Below are positions 63,780 through 64,000 of a stretch of 64,000 nucleotides of DNA, one piece after another. Location: positions 1,860,001 to 1,924,000 of the forward strand of contig NZ_CP009555.1 of the NCBI RefSeq assembly GCF_000959365.1, written 5' to 3'. This stretch comes from Burkholderia oklahomensis C6786 (GTDB lineage Bacteria; Pseudomonadota; Gammaproteobacteria; Burkholderiales; Burkholderiaceae). The stretch's first letter is position 1, and the number at the start of each line of letters is the position of its first letter. A model generated the notes under the pieces. The model was not told where the DNA came from, did not search any database, and was given only the letters and a program-made list of their open reading frames with translations. A program made the translations under genes and the position numbers.

Positions 63780-64000
63780 TCAGATCTTCAGCCGGCTCAG
63801 CGTTTTTGGCGCGACGATCGCGACGAGCGCCGCGCACAGCGCGACGATCGACAGCCCGACTGAAAGATTGGCCGCCTGCGCGACCGCGCCGATCACGACC
63901 GGCCCGAACAGCAGCCCGAAGTACGCGAGCCCCGCGACGTGCGCGAGCCCTTCGGCCGCGTGGATGCCTTCGACCCGCGCGGCGGCGGCGAACAGCACGG
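63780..64000 (-). CDS. MFS transporter, C-terminal part (cut by window end)
   Basis: The visible 73 codons are the C-terminus of a longer gene on the minus strand that continues past 64000. The segment GIHAAEGLAHVAGLAYFGLL followed by FGPVVIGAVAQAANLSVGLS and a last hydrophobic stretch looks like transmembrane helices 11-12 of a major facilitator exporter. Substrate unknown. Confidence 0.75.
   Translation of the reverse strand, partial: VLFAAAARVEGIHAAEGLAHVAGLAYFGLLFGPVVIGAVAQAANLSVGLSIVALCAALVAIVAPKTLSRLKI

Noticed and set aside
1..64000. CRISPR array
   Set aside because: No series of 25-40 bp direct repeats with regular spacers was seen anywhere in the window.

Overview
The window is GC-rich chromosomal DNA from a betaproteobacterium, almost certainly a Burkholderia of the pseudomallei/thailandensis/oklahomensis group. 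Signs of this are the flagellin with a conserved D0/D1 frame, the flhDC-motAB-cheYAW-MCP-cheRDBYZ order followed by flhBAFG-fliA, an SAH riboswitch in front of ahcY, the ahcY-holin-metF order, and strong GC bias at third codon positions. The exact species cannot be fixed from the sequence alone.

Left end (1-5.3 kb) is accessory. A compact, overlapping restriction-modification block (ribbon-helix-helix regulator, C5-cytosine methyltransferase, DUF4928 probable endonuclease, Vsr mismatch endonuclease) has lower GC than its neighbours. It ends at a 55-bp copy of the 3' part of a tRNA-Arg(CCG), which looks like the right attachment site of a genomic island whose body lies to the left. A complete IS256-family element sits 12 bp beyond this site; its transposase has the catalytic Glu replaced by Gly. 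Past the IS is a decayed tyrosine-recombinase C-terminus, a relic of an older integration.

5.3-21.5 kb is mixed. It holds a bactofilin-like membrane protein; a leaderless AA10 (LPMO)-like protein, a bicovalent-flavin oxidoreductase and a small protein resembling nitrile-hydratase-type RiPP leaders; a chemoreceptor with a sigma-28 type promoter; an alpha/beta hydrolase; a three-lipoprotein CsgG/DUF4810/DUF799 operon; an AcpA-like phosphatase with a possible Pho box upstream; a LysE-type exporter; and a small, lower-GC secreted protein of unknown function. Several spacers of 0.4-1 kb show no supportable gene.

21.5-55.1 kb is dominated by motility and chemotaxis: fliT, fliD and fliC leftward; rpsU, tag, a BadF-type kinase, a HAD hydrolase, aqpZ, an H-NS-like protein and a glycosyltransferase as an interlude; then flhDC (master regulator), motAB and the che operon, a DUF2844/DUF3443 exported pair, a VOC protein, a CrtI-like oxidoreductase, and flhBAFG-fliA. 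FlhDC should switch on the class-II genes including fliA. FliA then acts at sigma-28 type promoters visible before fliC, motA and the distant chemoreceptor gene at 10.7 kb.

55.1-64 kb is the methionine/SAH recycling group (SAH riboswitch, ahcY, a holin-like membrane protein, metF), then amidase, dienelactone hydrolase, nitronate monooxygenase-like enzyme, a branched-chain amino acid binding protein, and the C-terminal end of an MFS transporter cut by the window edge.
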